From SHAN690 sp038131955 (GTDB lineage: Bacteria; Bacteroidota; Bacteroidia; Flavobacteriales_G; Salibacteraceae), in assembly GCA_038131955.1 (NCBI GenBank), contig JAYPQK010000014.1, forward strand, positions 1-64,000: a DNA stretch of 64,000 bases, read 5' to 3'. Positions 18,322 to 27,408 of this stretch are shown here, in pieces. A program made the position numbers and the translations under genes. The notes below the pieces were generated by a model, which was not told where the DNA came from, searched no databases, and worked only from the letters and a program-made list of their open reading frames with translations. Numbering within the stretch: the stretch's first letter is position 1; each line of letters starts with the position of its first letter.

Positions 18322-18920
18322 TGCACATCCATTCCTCTGAATTTGAGAAAAGCTCTTCGAAACACACCGAGTGTCCGGAGACAGAGCTACCTGAATTTGC
18401 CTTCATAGGCCGATCCAACGTGGGCAAGTCGAGCCTGATCAATATGTTACTTCAGCGCAAGGATCTTGCGAAAACCTCAGGCTCACCTGGAAAAACACGA
18501 CTCATCAACCACTTCAAGATCAACGGGGCTTGGTACCTGGTAGACCTTCCGGGATATGGGTATGCCAAGGTCTCTAAAGGAGACCGGAAGTCGTTCATGA
18601 AAATGATCTATTCCTACTTCGAGCAAAGGAAGAACATGTTCAACGCCTTCGTGCTGGTGGATTCTCGGCACGCACCCCAACCTTCCGACCTGGAATTCAT
18701 GAATTGGCTCGGGACGCACGGAATTCCTTTTTCGATCATCATGACCAAGCTTGATAAGCTCTCAAGCTCAGAACTGAAGAAGAACAAGGACGTCTATCAC
18801 AAGCGGATGCTTCAAGATTGGGAGGAGCTCCCTCCTTTCTTCTACACCTCAGCCTCTTCTCGTCTGGGCCGTGAGGAGGTCTTGAATTACATCGATCATT
18901 GTATCTCCCTGTCGTCGTAG
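18321..18920 (+). CDS. engB: Ribosome biogenesis GTPase EngB/YsxC
   Basis: Small TRAFAC GTPase needed for large ribosomal subunit assembly. The G1 P-loop GRSNVGKSS is at residues 30-38, then the G2/G3 region SGSPGKTRLINHF and VDLPGYG, and G4 TKLDK. 199 aa, normal for the family. ATG at 18321 overlaps the hydrolase stop (TGATG); a GTG three bases earlier is also possible. The 3' end overlaps the convergent peptidase gene by 25 nt. Confidence 0.96.
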   Translation: MHIHSSEFEKSSSKHTECPETELPEFAFIGRSNVGKSSLINMLLQRKDLAKTSGSPGKTRLINHFKINGAWYLVDLPGYGYAKVSKGDRKSFMKMIYSYFEQRKNMFNAFVLVDSRHAPQPSDLEFMNWLGTHGIPFSIIMTKLDKLSSSELKKNKDVYHKRMLQDWEELPPFFYTSASSRLGREEVLNYIDHCISLSS

Positions 18921-20359
18921 ATCAAGGTAAACCCATGATCATCGTACACTCGAAGTCCAAATAATCCGTAGTGCACATTGGAGATCAACTTGATCCGCCC
19001 ATTAGAATCACGAACCATGCTGGCAATCACTCGATCGATCTTGACCCCGCGCCGAACCATTCTCAGTTCGCTTTTGGGATTAACAAAGTAGTAGTCACGA
19101 TCATGCCATTCTAGCTTCACCTCCTCCACCACGGCATATTCATAGAAAGGCACCACATTGTTGATCACCAAAGCAGAAGACGCCACCACTGGCCACCAAC
19201 CTAAGAGAATGACTAGAGCAAACGACCCTACGCTCGTATACCCTGATAACAATAGACGTCGTCGGAACAAGGCTACCCCGCCGACAATCACAGTTAAGTG
19301 AAAGAGAGCGATTGACAGATCCGCACTTTCCAAACTCAGATGCATAAAGAACCCAATGGGAACACCCAGAAACAACCCAGCAACCAAGAGCCATGGCAAC
19401 CACCCGTAAGCATCGTCATCGACCTCTGCTCGCTTGACTCCTCCAAAAACCAATCGACCACTGGCGTCTCGCTGCTTTTCGATCAATCGATCCACCCATT
19501 CGTAGTCTCGTTCCACATTGGTTGGGTCTTGCTTTAGGATACTAGCAATGCGCTGATACAGGGGCGGCAAGTTCGCCTTGAAATGCTCGGGAGACTCGAA
19601 GAAGTATTCCACACAACAGGCAAAGAACTCATGCTCATTGGTTGAAGCATACTTCCGAATCAGCTTGAGCTTTCCTTCCAAAATGGCATCTCTTACCTCC
19701 TCTCCTGATTCGAAGAACTCCGCCATTTCGCGATCCAAGTGGGTATCGAGATAGCTATTCTCCTCATCCACGATGATCTTGAGCGCGTGCGCCGTTTCAT
19801 GTAAGGCCAGATTGATGTTATCATCCTCTACCTCATATCCATGAGAAAGGTGTTTCCATGAAAATCGTAAGACACCCAATGGAGAAGTACTGCCCTTTAG
19901 ATTTCGATCCAGGAGTCGATTATAAAACACATCCGGATAGACCACGATCTTATCGAATCGATCTAAGGAGAAGCTGCGTAAACCAAAGGTGATCTGAACG
20001 ATCGCAGCGCTGGTCAAGACCTCGATCTCGGGTGTCAACTTCAGACCTTCTTTTCCATAAAACCTTTTGGTCGCCAGGATCACTTGGAGTCGAGCCAAGA
20101 AACGATCCTTTCCTTGTTGACTCAATCGCCGATAATACCCCACCCTGGATTGAAGGATGGTGTCCGCTTGCTGCATGACCTCCTTGATCTCATTCTCACG
20201 AAGTATCTGCCGATCCTCATCCTCTTCCTGACCAGATTCGAACTGCGCCTTGATAAAAAAGCGGATCACGTTCAAACCCATCGCAAACAAGATGACCAGA
20301 AAGAATCCAGGCTCGAAAGCCGCTTGCATGATCTGATCATTCAACACATCCATAGACAT
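18896..20359 (-). CDS. Membrane zinc-dependent peptidase, M90/MtfA-like
   Basis: 487 aa from the chosen ATG at 20359; ATG 20353 is equally possible, while the longer in-frame start at 20437 would overlap the divergent gene. A first membrane segment (about residues 17-37) is followed by a charged helical region, then HETAH at 187-191, the zinc motif. The second half of the peptidase domain follows (STNEHEFFACCVEYFFESPEHF), as in the MtfA/M90 family. After the peptidase domain come about four more membrane segments (roughly 325-420) and a 70-residue soluble tail. E. coli MtfA is a soluble protein of about 265 aa without these. The substrate is unknown. Confidence 0.82.
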   Translation of the reverse strand: MSMDVLNDQIMQAAFEPGFFLVILFAMGLNVIRFFIKAQFESGQEEDEDRQILRENEIKEVMQQADTILQSRVGYYRRLSQQGKDRFLARLQVILATKRFYGKEGLKLTPEIEVLTSAAIVQITFGLRSFSLDRFDKIVVYPDVFYNRLLDRNLKGSTSPLGVLRFSWKHLSHGYEVEDDNINLALHETAHALKIIVDEENSYLDTHLDREMAEFFESGEEVRDAILEGKLKLIRKYASTNEHEFFACCVEYFFESPEHFKANLPPLYQRIASILKQDPTNVERDYEWVDRLIEKQRDASGRLVFGGVKRAEVDDDAYGWLPWLLVAGLFLGVPIGFFMHLSLESADLSIALFHLTVIVGGVALFRRRLLLSGYTSVGSFALVILLGWWPVVASSALVINNVVPFYEYAVVEEVKLEWHDRDYYFVNPKSELRMVRRGVKIDRVIASMVRDSNGRIKLISNVHYGLFGLRVYDDHGFTLIYDDREIQ

Positions 20360-20411
20360 GGACACAAGAATAGGTATTTGAACCCAAGAGACGTAGCTTC
20401 GTTCTGTACTT

Positions 20412-22454
20412 ATGACTAAGCCTAAATACACCAACACTCTGATCGAAGAGTCGAGCCCCTACCTACTTCAACACGCTCACAACCCGGTGGATTGGGTCCA
20501 GTGGAACGATGAAACGCTAGCCCGCGCGAAGGAGGAGAATAAACCCATGATCGTAAGTATTGGGTACAGCGCATGCCACTGGTGTCATGTGATGGAACAC
20601 GAAAGTTTCGAAGATGAGGCGATTGCCCGCTTTATGAACGAGCACTTCATTTGTGTTAAAGTGGATCGTGAGGAACGTCCGGATGTGGACCAGGTATATA
20701 TGGACGCCGTTCAACTCATGACGGGGCGTGGCGGATGGCCATTGAATTGCTTTACCCTGCCCGACGGCCGGCCATTTCACGGTGGCACCTACTTTCCCAA
20801 AGGTGAATGGATGCACGTCATGGAACAAGTGAGTAACGCCTTCCATCAGCAACGAGATAAGGTAGAAGAATACGCCACGAAGCTCACTTCCGGACTAAGC
20901 GAAATGGACGAAATGGCGATTCAATTCGTCCCGGAGAAATTCACCGATGAAGCCGTCGCCTCAGCGGTAGGACGCTGGAGCAAGAACTTCGATCACGACG
21001 AAGGAGGAAGCAAGGGAGCCCCGAAATTCCCGATGCCCAACAATCTCTCATTCCTACTTCGCTACTCAGCCGCCATGCACGATGAGGATACGCGCAAGTA
21101 TGTACTACGCACCTTGGACAAGCTAGCGTTCGGCGGCATCTACGATCAGGTTGGTGGAGGTTTCGCACGCTACTCCACCGACGTAATCTGGAAGGTACCA
21201 CACTTTGAAAAGATGCTGTACGACAATGGTCAACTACTCAGCACGTACGCACAAGCCTTCAAGACCTCCAAGCGACCGCGATACCAAGAGGTAATTGAAG
21301 AGACCGTGGCCTTCATTGAGCGCGCGTTGACCGACCTGACCGGCGCATTCTACTCAGCCCTTGACGCCGATAGTGAAGGCGAGGAAGGAAAGTTCTATAT
21401 ATGGACCCACGCAGAAATAGAAAAACACGTGGGCGAGGACCTTGGAATCATCGAGGCCTATTACCACATCGACAATCGCGGACACTGGGAAAATGGCAAC
21501 TACATCCTGATGCGAAGAGGAACCGATGATGCCATCGCGAAAGAATTGAACATCACCACGGAAGAGCTAGCCACAACGATCACGTCCTTCAAAGAACGTT
21601 TGCTCGAAGCAAGAGCTAAAAGGGTTCGACCCGGATTGGACGATAAGAGTCTAACAAGCTGGAACGCGATGACCGTGAGCGGGCTGGTTGAATCATACGA
21701 GGCCTTGGGAAACGAACACTTCCTGACGCTTGCCAAAAAGAACCTCGATTTCTTGTGGAGTCAACAGCGAAAGGAGGACGGAAGCCTTTGGCATTCCTAC
21801 AAAAACGGAAAGTCCAGCATCGATGGCTACTTGGAGGACTACGCCTTCATGATCGACGCTTTGATCCGAATGCACGGCGCTACCCTGGATGAATCCTACC
21901 TATTCAAGGCACAGGAGCTACTCACCAAGACCATCGAACTCTTCGAACGAAACGACAACGGTTTCTTCGCGTTCAAGTCCAAGAACGACACACCACTCGT
22001 CGCCCAGAAGTTCGAGATCCATGACAACGTCATCCCTGCGAGCAACTCGGTCCTAGCGGACGCGTTGCACCGTATGGGCATGCTCTTTGGAAAGCCTGAA
22101 TGGCTTGAAATGGCTGATCAAATGCTCGCCAATGTCGAACCGAATTACAACCGATATCCATCTGGTCATAGTCAGTGGATGAGCTTGCATCTGGACCGGA
22201 GCCATTCCTATTTCGAGGTCGCGATTGTTGGTAAGGATTGTGAAGAAAAAAGAAAGGTCCTCGCGCAATACTCCCTCCCGGGTACCGTGCTTTGTGGCAG
22301 CAAGAATGAAAGCGACCTCCCCATACTTCAAGGCAGATGGAGCGAAGAGAAGACAAGGATCTTCGTTTGTCAGTCTGGCGCTTGCCAGCTTCCTGTGGAA
22401 ACAGTGGAAGAAGCTCTGGTGCGGCTGGGTCGTTCTGACCTTCTTGATCGCTAA
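20412..22454 (+). CDS. DUF255 thioredoxin-fold protein (YyaL/SPATA20-like)
   Basis: 680 aa. The N-terminal 160 residues are the DUF255 thioredoxin-like domain, with NPVDWVQWNDETLARAKEEN and the CHWCHVMEHESF motif (CxxC). The rest resembles the (alpha/alpha)6 barrel of N-acylglucosamine 2-epimerase-type proteins, for example GIYDQVGGGFARYSTD, VPHFEKMLYDN and LDDKSLTSWNAM. No signal peptide, so cytoplasmic. The family is widespread but its biochemical role is unsettled. It is divergent from the M90 peptidase and overlaps the next gene's 5' end. Confidence 0.92.
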   Translation: MTKPKYTNTLIEESSPYLLQHAHNPVDWVQWNDETLARAKEENKPMIVSIGYSACHWCHVMEHESFEDEAIARFMNEHFICVKVDREERPDVDQVYMDAVQLMTGRGGWPLNCFTLPDGRPFHGGTYFPKGEWMHVMEQVSNAFHQQRDKVEEYATKLTSGLSEMDEMAIQFVPEKFTDEAVASAVGRWSKNFDHDEGGSKGAPKFPMPNNLSFLLRYSAAMHDEDTRKYVLRTLDKLAFGGIYDQVGGGFARYSTDVIWKVPHFEKMLYDNGQLLSTYAQAFKTSKRPRYQEVIEETVAFIERALTDLTGAFYSALDADSEGEEGKFYIWTHAEIEKHVGEDLGIIEAYYHIDNRGHWENGNYILMRRGTDDAIAKELNITTEELATTITSFKERLLEARAKRVRPGLDDKSLTSWNAMTVSGLVESYEALGNEHFLTLAKKNLDFLWSQQRKEDGSLWHSYKNGKSSIDGYLEDYAFMIDALIRMHGATLDESYLFKAQELLTKTIELFERNDNGFFAFKSKNDTPLVAQKFEIHDNVIPASNSVLADALHRMGMLFGKPEWLEMADQMLANVEPNYNRYPSGHSQWMSLHLDRSHSYFEVAIVGKDCEEKRKVLAQYSLPGTVLCGSKNESDLPILQGRWSEEKTRIFVCQSGACQLPVETVEEALVRLGRSDLLDR

Positions 22455-23268
22455 TCATTCACTTTCAGCCCAGACCATCGTACCTGGACAGCTCCTTGAA
22501 GCTAGGTATCCGACTTTTCGTGAACAGACCATCAAGCAGCATGGCATTTCCAAGGTAACGGTTCGTATGATGCGCAAGCCATCCTCACACACCATCTATG
22601 ACGACGGTCGAAGGTTGATCTATCACTTTGACGGCAATGGATCGCTCAAAGGATTCCAGAAGGTAATCCCCGGAGATGACGGATTGGGCGACACCATCGG
22701 AGCCACTTGGATCAGGATGAACGGACAATTGAGAACCCGGGCAGAAAGGATAGGACGATACCGACGACGACTCACCTATGAGTATCCTTCTGACACACTT
22801 CTCATTGAAACCGTCAACGTAAAGCGCGGTGATCTGGATTGGCAAGAGCTATCCACCGAACAGGTACGCATAGAAACCAAAGAACAGGCAGGTCAGCGGA
22901 TCGAGTCGCACTTCAGGGGTGGCGTAAATGCGAAGCCCTATCAGCGAACGAACTACATATACGAAGGAGAGAAGCTGCTACGCGAGGAGCAATGGCTCGG
23001 TGCGCGCCTTCGCTATTTGGATACTTGGACGTACGAATCCGGATTGATCACGAGCTTTCACCATCGAGACGAGGAACAGCAAAAGACCTTCGAAGTAACT
23101 TACTCTACGGCATCCGAATTACAAGATGAAGGCACTTGGTGCGAAAATGGCCACTGTCGCAATTGGAGCATGGTATACTTCGACAATGGACTACCCAAAG
23201 GGTGGATCATCATTGATCCGAAGACACAAGATCTAGAGATCTGGGAATTTCGATATGAATACTTCTAG
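22306..23268 (+). CDS. Secreted protein of unknown function
   Basis: The hydrophobic segment WVVLTFLIANHSLSA followed by Q is a signal peptide with a cut near codon 83 of the longest frame. The mature part is rich in Y/W/R 'YDDGRRLIYHFDGNGSLKGF'-like strands that resemble YD/MORN-type beta repeats. I recognise no family. The start is uncertain. ATG 22306 leaves a long N-region; ATG 22225 is longer still. A CTG at 22393 would give a compact n-region (KQWKKLW). All lie inside the previous gene, in another frame. The 3' end overlaps tsaB by 4 nt, convergent. Confidence 0.6.
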   Translation: MKATSPYFKADGAKRRQGSSFVSLALASFLWKQWKKLWCGWVVLTFLIANHSLSAQTIVPGQLLEARYPTFREQTIKQHGISKVTVRMMRKPSSHTIYDDGRRLIYHFDGNGSLKGFQKVIPGDDGLGDTIGATWIRMNGQLRTRAERIGRYRRRLTYEYPSDTLLIETVNVKRGDLDWQELSTEQVRIETKEQAGQRIESHFRGGVNAKPYQRTNYIYEGEKLLREEQWLGARLRYLDTWTYESGLITSFHHRDEEQQKTFEVTYSTASELQDEGTWCENGHCRNWSMVYFDNGLPKGWIIIDPKTQDLEIWEFRYEYF

Positions 23269-23960
23269 TAGCGCTTCTTAGGAGTAGTCCCCTGAAATGC
23301 CTTGAGGTAGAACGGCTCGAAATAGGCAACATCCTCAAACTCTTGGCGCTCGAATGCCATTTCAGACAGCGGCGCCATTTGAAGCGAAGAGGGCCACACA
23401 TCCTCAGCGAAATAAGCACTGGAGTTGTTCAGAATGTCTTTAAACTTCGGACTTCCATTTCCAAAGAACAGCATTCCATCCTCGGAAAGCTCCTGCTCAA
23501 AAGACTGCTCATCGAGCACCATCGCCTCATAGGGACGGATCACTTTGAGACCAATGTCATAGACGGCGGTAAAGACCTCCATTCTTCTGGCATCAAGCAT
23601 TGGACACAGCAGCGGATCCTTGAGGTATTGTAGTTCCTTCACCACATTCGGATGAAGACACATCTGCTGCAGCGTATCCACCGCGATCAAAGGCTTGGAC
23701 GCACCATAGGCGATTCCTTTAGCTAGGCTTACGCCGATTCTCAATCCGGTATAACTTCCAGGCCCTCGGCTCACGGCAACGGCATCGACGTCCATAGCCG
23801 TTATTCCTGCCTCCTTCAGGAGGGTATCTGCAAATACTGCTAGGTTCTCAGCATGCGAATACCCATCATTCACTTCCAAATGCTGCAGCACCTCACCGTC
23901 GCGGGCGAGCGCAACCGAGCAGACGATTGTAGATGATTCGATATTCAGAATGAGAGCCAT
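23265..23960 (-). CDS. tsaB: tRNA threonylcarbamoyladenosine biosynthesis protein TsaB
   Basis: Pseudo-ATPase partner of TsaD/TsaE in making t6A37 of ANN-decoding tRNAs. The N-terminal LNIESSTIVCSVAL and the RGPGSYTGLRIGVSLAKGIA segment (residues 65-84) are diagnostic of TsaB. Its 231 aa fits the family. It is convergent with the upstream secreted-protein gene. tsaD and tsaE are not in this window. Confidence 0.94.
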   Translation of the reverse strand: MALILNIESSTIVCSVALARDGEVLQHLEVNDGYSHAENLAVFADTLLKEAGITAMDVDAVAVSRGPGSYTGLRIGVSLAKGIAYGASKPLIAVDTLQQMCLHPNVVKELQYLKDPLLCPMLDARRMEVFTAVYDIGLKVIRPYEAMVLDEQSFEQELSEDGMLFFGNGSPKFKDILNNSSAYFAEDVWPSSLQMAPLSEMAFERQEFEDVAYFEPFYLKAFQGTTPKKRY

Positions 23961-24002
23961 GCTGACGCGAAGTACCGAAAATGAAGTGAAAGGGAGGCTA
24001 TC

Positions 24003-25418
24003 TTACTTACCGAAACCAAGCGGCTTACCCATGTAGAAGTCGACCACCTTCGTCTTGAAGACATAATCATACAGCGTACGAGAGACTTCCGCCTCGGCTT
24101 GACGCAGGTTGTTCTTGGAATTATTGAACTCCATCACATTGATCGCTCCCGCCTCGAATCTTCGCTCTGCGAATTCAAATGCCTTCTCAGCCGATTTGAG
24201 CGCTTCCTTGTTTGCTCTGTGCAGTTCTTTCGCCGCGAGAGCATCCGTACGTGCCGATTCGATACGCTGTCTTAACCCGAGCTTCTCTTGTTCCAATTGG
24301 AGCTCAGCAATGTCTCGATTCACCTCCACTTGCTTCACCTGATTCTTGACATTGAATCGATTGAAGATCGGAACATTCAAACTCAAACCTACGAACTGGT
24401 TGAAGTTGTCGCTGATCTGATTCATGAACGGCACACGAGACACCTCGTAATCGAAGCTCTGCACGTAGACCGGCTCACCGCTTTCGGTTGTTCCAATCTG
24501 CTGGGTAATAGGAATCTGGTTATCCACTTGGGTACGCAGCCCGGAGTATCCTGAACCAATAGAACCACTCAAGGTCAAGGATGGGTAGTAGCCACTTTTT
24601 GCAGACTGTAAGCTCTTCTCCCAGCGAAGCAGAGAATATTCGGCGCTCTTGATCTCAGGCATGGTGGTCAAGGCATAGCCGTAGACGGTTGACCCATTTT
24701 CCAAACGGACGTCATCGCTCGTTTTCACCTCAGGCTTCACCAAGGAGATCTGTTCATCAGCCGGCATCAACATTAACTGCTTGAGCTGGAGTTGTGATAA
24801 TAGATAGTCGTTCTGTCGCTGTGTGAGGTTGGAGCGATCGCGGCTCAGCTGCGCCTCCAATTCATACTGCACTCCGATGTTAGACGCCCCCGCTTCTACG
24901 AGTTTCTTCACGCGCTCCAACTGGTTCTCAGAGATGGCTACTTGCTGCTCCGCCGAAACGATCAATTCTTCCACCAACAACACCTGTAAAAATGCCGCTG
25001 CTACGCTCAGTGCGATGTTATTCTTTTGGGTCTCTACATCAAACTTAGCCGATGCCATTCCAGCTTCTTGCGCTTTGATATCCTGATAATTCTGAAGTCC
25101 ATTGAAAAGATTCACGCTCGCAGACAGACCGAATGAATTACTCTGCACCCGTGTGTTGGCGAAGAGGTTCGTGAAAGGGTCGATCCGTTGTCCCCAGTTG
25201 TAATTATGGGACGCAAATCCATTAAGGTTCGGAAGCACATTCGCCCGAGTACTTTGAAGATTGCTTTCACTCGCCTCCAAGGACAGTTCAGACTGTTTCA
25301 CCTGGAGATTATTGGTCCATGCTTGTTCGATGCATTGCTCCAAAGTGAGCGTCTGCTGAGCATTCATGCCTCCTGCCAAAAGAAGCAAGGCAGCGACCGC
25401 AAAAAGATACTTCCTCAT
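24003..25418 (-). CDS. TolC-family outer membrane efflux channel
   Basis: 471 aa with the signal peptide MRKYLFAVAALLLLAGGMNAQ. Two repeated helical OEP halves follow, with long Q/E/L-rich coiled-coil segments (TLEQCIEQAWTNNLQVKQSEL; GAINVMEFNNSKNNLRQAEAEV). These are typical of the outer membrane channel of RND or ABC exporters. No membrane fusion protein or pump gene lies beside it here; the adjoining genes concern respiration, so its partner is probably elsewhere. A TACATTTG -7 box is 5 nt upstream of the ATG. Confidence 0.92.
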   Translation of the reverse strand: MRKYLFAVAALLLLAGGMNAQQTLTLEQCIEQAWTNNLQVKQSELSLEASESNLQSTRANVLPNLNGFASHNYNWGQRIDPFTNLFANTRVQSNSFGLSASVNLFNGLQNYQDIKAQEAGMASAKFDVETQKNNIALSVAAAFLQVLLVEELIVSAEQQVAISENQLERVKKLVEAGASNIGVQYELEAQLSRDRSNLTQRQNDYLLSQLQLKQLMLMPADEQISLVKPEVKTSDDVRLENGSTVYGYALTTMPEIKSAEYSLLRWEKSLQSAKSGYYPSLTLSGSIGSGYSGLRTQVDNQIPITQQIGTTESGEPVYVQSFDYEVSRVPFMNQISDNFNQFVGLSLNVPIFNRFNVKNQVKQVEVNRDIAELQLEQEKLGLRQRIESARTDALAAKELHRANKEALKSAEKAFEFAERRFEAGAINVMEFNNSKNNLRQAEAEVSRTLYDYVFKTKVVDFYMGKPLGFGK

Positions 25419-25422
25419 GGTA

Positions 25423-25457
25423 CAAATGTAGACACGTCAGCATCGCATACGACCAAA
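25423..25457 (-). promoter_or_regulatory. Promoter of the TolC-family gene
   Basis: -7 box TACATTTG at 25423-25430 with a possible -33 TTTTG at 25453-25457, 22 nt apart. Both match the Bacteroidota consensus (TTTG / TAnnTTTG). The start codon at 25418 follows within 5 nt, so the mRNA is close to leaderless. Confidence 0.6.
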
Positions 25458-25502
25458 ATGAGATGAACGGCAAGAAATGGGGATGAACGCCTGAATAGAG
25501 CC

Positions 25503-25739
25503 TTAGCCTTCGCTGTCCGCCTTATTCTGATTGAGCTTTCTGAAGAGGAGAATACCCATCACAACGAGCAAGGCGTATGGAATACCCATAAGGTAGAGGA
25601 TGCCCGCATTGAGACCTTCAGCAAACTGACTGCCTGATTTCTGGCTCGACTCTACCACGGCAGAACACATGCTGCACTGAGCATCTGCTCCAACTACTAC
25701 GAGGAGCATTAAAATGAGGAGGATAAAAAACTGCTTCAT
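25503..25739 (-). CDS. Small secreted or membrane protein with CSMC motif
   Basis: 78 aa. A cleavable signal (MKQFFILLILMLLVVVGADA) is followed by QCSMCSAVVESS, a CxxC pair just after the cut, and one membrane segment (about residues 46-66). It lies beside SCO and DUF420 genes. In Bacteroidota similar small CxxC proteins accompany cytochrome oxidase assembly genes, so a role in copper or heme handling is possible, but that is inference. It has its own -7 box at 25753-25760. Confidence 0.7.
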   Translation of the reverse strand: MKQFFILLILMLLVVVGADAQCSMCSAVVESSQKSGSQFAEGLNAGILYLMGIPYALLVVMGILLFRKLNQNKADSEG

Positions 25740-25752
25740 GGTACTAAGTCAA

Positions 25753-25760
25753 CAAAGGTA
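25753..25760 (-). promoter_or_regulatory. -7 box of the CSMC protein gene
   Basis: TACCTTTG on the minus strand, 13 nt upstream of the ATG at 25739, matches TAnnTTTG. It lies in the gap after the DUF420 stop. Confidence 0.5.
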
Positions 25761-25773
25761 ACACGCATTCAGT

Positions 25774-26307
25774 TCAATAGTAGGGAGAGATCATCAAATA
25801 CACCAGTACGCCCGTCACCGATACATAAAGCCACAGCGGAAAAGTGATTCTAGCGATCTTCTTGTGCTTATCAAATCGTTCGGAAAGGGCTCGGGTGAAA
25901 GTGATCAGGACCAAGGGAACAATGACAATGGCAAGTACGATGTGCGTAAGCAGAATGAAGAAGTATACATAACGGATCCAACCTTCTCCACCGAAAGAGG
26001 TGCTTTCATGGGTCGTATGATACAAGACATAACTCACCAAGAAGAGGGCGCTTAAGACAATAGCCCAGGTCATCACAAGCTGGTGTGCATTCCTCTTCCC
26101 CGACTTGATCAGCCAAACCCCGATCACCAACAACAGGCTAACCGTGCCATTCATGGTTGCATTCAATGCCGGCAAAAAATCCAGCGCATCACTCTCCAAA
26201 GCGAATTTGGGCGTAACGTAGATCACACCAACCGCAGCAGCCAGCGCGGCCGCCACGATATAAATCAAGCGATTGTAGTTTACTTCTTTTTGTTCTCGTC
26301 CTTCCAT
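25774..26307 (-). CDS. DUF420 membrane protein
   Basis: 177 aa with five hydrophobic segments. Histidines fall within or near membrane segments (NAHQLVMTWA, LYHTTHES, LLTHIVLAI), as in the DUF420/YozB family. Members often lie with SCO and cytochrome oxidase genes and are thought to help oxidase biogenesis. The first 28 nt overlap the SCO gene, so they are probably translated from one mRNA. Confidence 0.88.
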   Translation of the reverse strand: MEGREQKEVNYNRLIYIVAAALAAAVGVIYVTPKFALESDALDFLPALNATMNGTVSLLLVIGVWLIKSGKRNAHQLVMTWAIVLSALFLVSYVLYHTTHESTSFGGEGWIRYVYFFILLTHIVLAIVIVPLVLITFTRALSERFDKHKKIARITFPLWLYVSVTGVLVYLMISPYY

Positions 26308-26936
26308 GTCAGATAAGGTTCTTGCAACAAGAGTTTTACGGCATCTTCCAATTTACGGTTCTCCTTATAGATCCTCGAATCAAAGTAGGAGCGGATCACT
26401 CCCTGCTGATCGATCAGAGCGAAGTCCTTCCCTGGTAGATCGTCCAATGAGGAAACGATTCCACTAGAGACAAATACATAACGGAGTAGTTCGTCTAACT
26501 CAGCTTGATCTTCGGCTGAAGCGAAGTACCAATTCAGCATCTCAGGCATGTGCTTTTTCTGGATCTGGGCCAACTCCCCCTCCGAGGCACCGGCGCTACC
26601 AGCGAGGCTCAACACAACCCACTTATCACGCTCTGGAAGCTCGTTGAGATAGTTTACCAAGGTCACACCTTTCTTCTTACAAGCCTCGTAGCAAGGAAGG
26701 CTGAACACATCCAACACGATGGGCTTACCGCTAAGATCCTCGAGGTGCATCACTTCACCCAAGTGATTCATGAAAACGAGATCCGGAACGGGCTGATAGA
26801 TCGTATCACCATCCTCGTTTACGGTATACTCTCCATAGGACCTGATCTTCTCCACACGATGCTCGCCCAAGGAGAACAACATGTAGATGATGGAGGGAAA
26901 GAGAAGGATCAGTATGAGGTAAATTCCTTTACGCAT
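26280..26936 (-). CDS. SCO1/SenC-family copper or redox protein
   Basis: 218 aa with one N-terminal membrane anchor (residues 5-23) and a thioredoxin-like periplasmic domain. The family CxxxC pair is PCYEAC (Cys82, Cys86). SCO proteins deliver copper to the CuA site of cytochrome c oxidase or act as thiol reductants. The histidine that normally completes the copper site, before the LiD..G strand, is not visible: I see LPGKDFALIDQQG. Copper binding is therefore uncertain. It sits between the oxidase genes and DUF420. Confidence 0.82.
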   Translation of the reverse strand: MRKGIYLILILLFPSIIYMLFSLGEHRVEKIRSYGEYTVNEDGDTIYQPVPDLVFMNHLGEVMHLEDLSGKPIVLDVFSLPCYEACKKKGVTLVNYLNELPERDKWVVLSLAGSAGASEGELAQIQKKHMPEMLNWYFASAEDQAELDELLRYVFVSSGIVSSLDDLPGKDFALIDQQGVIRSYFDSRIYKENRKLEDAVKLLLQEPYLTWKDENKKK

Positions 26937-26946
26937 GCGTTCAATA

Positions 26947-26978
26947 AAAAAGGCCTTTGAATAACACTCGAAGGCCTC
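26947..26978 (-). terminator. Terminator after the cytochrome oxidase genes
   Basis: On the minus strand, AGGCCTTCGA / TCAAAGGCCT (10 bp, one wobble, 7-nt loop) is followed by TTTTT. It lies between the subunit IV gene and the SCO gene and probably gives partial or full termination of the ctaB-cox transcript. Confidence 0.7.
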
Positions 26979-27001
26979 ATTTTGTTACAAGAATTTTGCG
27001 T

Positions 27002-27388
27002 TTAAACCCATCCAAGGAGTTGCTTCACCGTGTGGATGAAGGTAGACTCGGTCAATAGGATGAAGAGTAAGTACACAATAAAGATAGCGTAAGGGATCAG
27101 GATAACGTTACGCAATGATTTGCGCTCGTCTCCCAAGTGCATGAATACCATTACAATGTATCCTGCCTTCAAAAGAGTCAAGATGATGAAGGTAGACTTG
27201 ATGCTCAGCCACTTCAATCCTTCTGGATCTACGGTTGATTTGCCCCAGATGATACCCATAGCCACTTCAACCAAGGTGATGACTGAAAGCAACACGGTAA
27301 CGAAGATGATCTTCTTGCGGATCTTCTTTCCTTCCTCTTCGCTATGGTGAGCGTCGAGTGAATATTCGATGATGTCGTCTCTTTCCAT
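27002..27388 (-). CDS. Cytochrome c oxidase subunit IV family protein
   Basis: 128 aa, three membrane segments (about 27-47, 61-84, 93-115) with the MVFMHLGDERKS loop typical of prokaryotic CtaF/CoxF-type subunit IV. A small accessory subunit of the aa3/caa3 oxidase in the inner membrane. Last gene of the ctaB-cox3-cox3-cox4 run; a terminator follows. Confidence 0.88.
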   Translation of the reverse strand: MERDDIIEYSLDAHHSEEEGKKIRKKIIFVTVLLSVITLVEVAMGIIWGKSTVDPEGLKWLSIKSTFIILTLLKAGYIVMVFMHLGDERKSLRNVILIPYAIFIVYLLFILLTESTFIHTVKQLLGWV

Positions 27389-27408
27389 TTCGTTTCAGCG
27401 GTTATAGG

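Noticed and set aside
20360..20437. Longer start of the M90 peptidase
   Set aside because: Would overlap the 5' end of the divergent DUF255 gene and puts a hydrophobic stretch of odd composition before the anchor.
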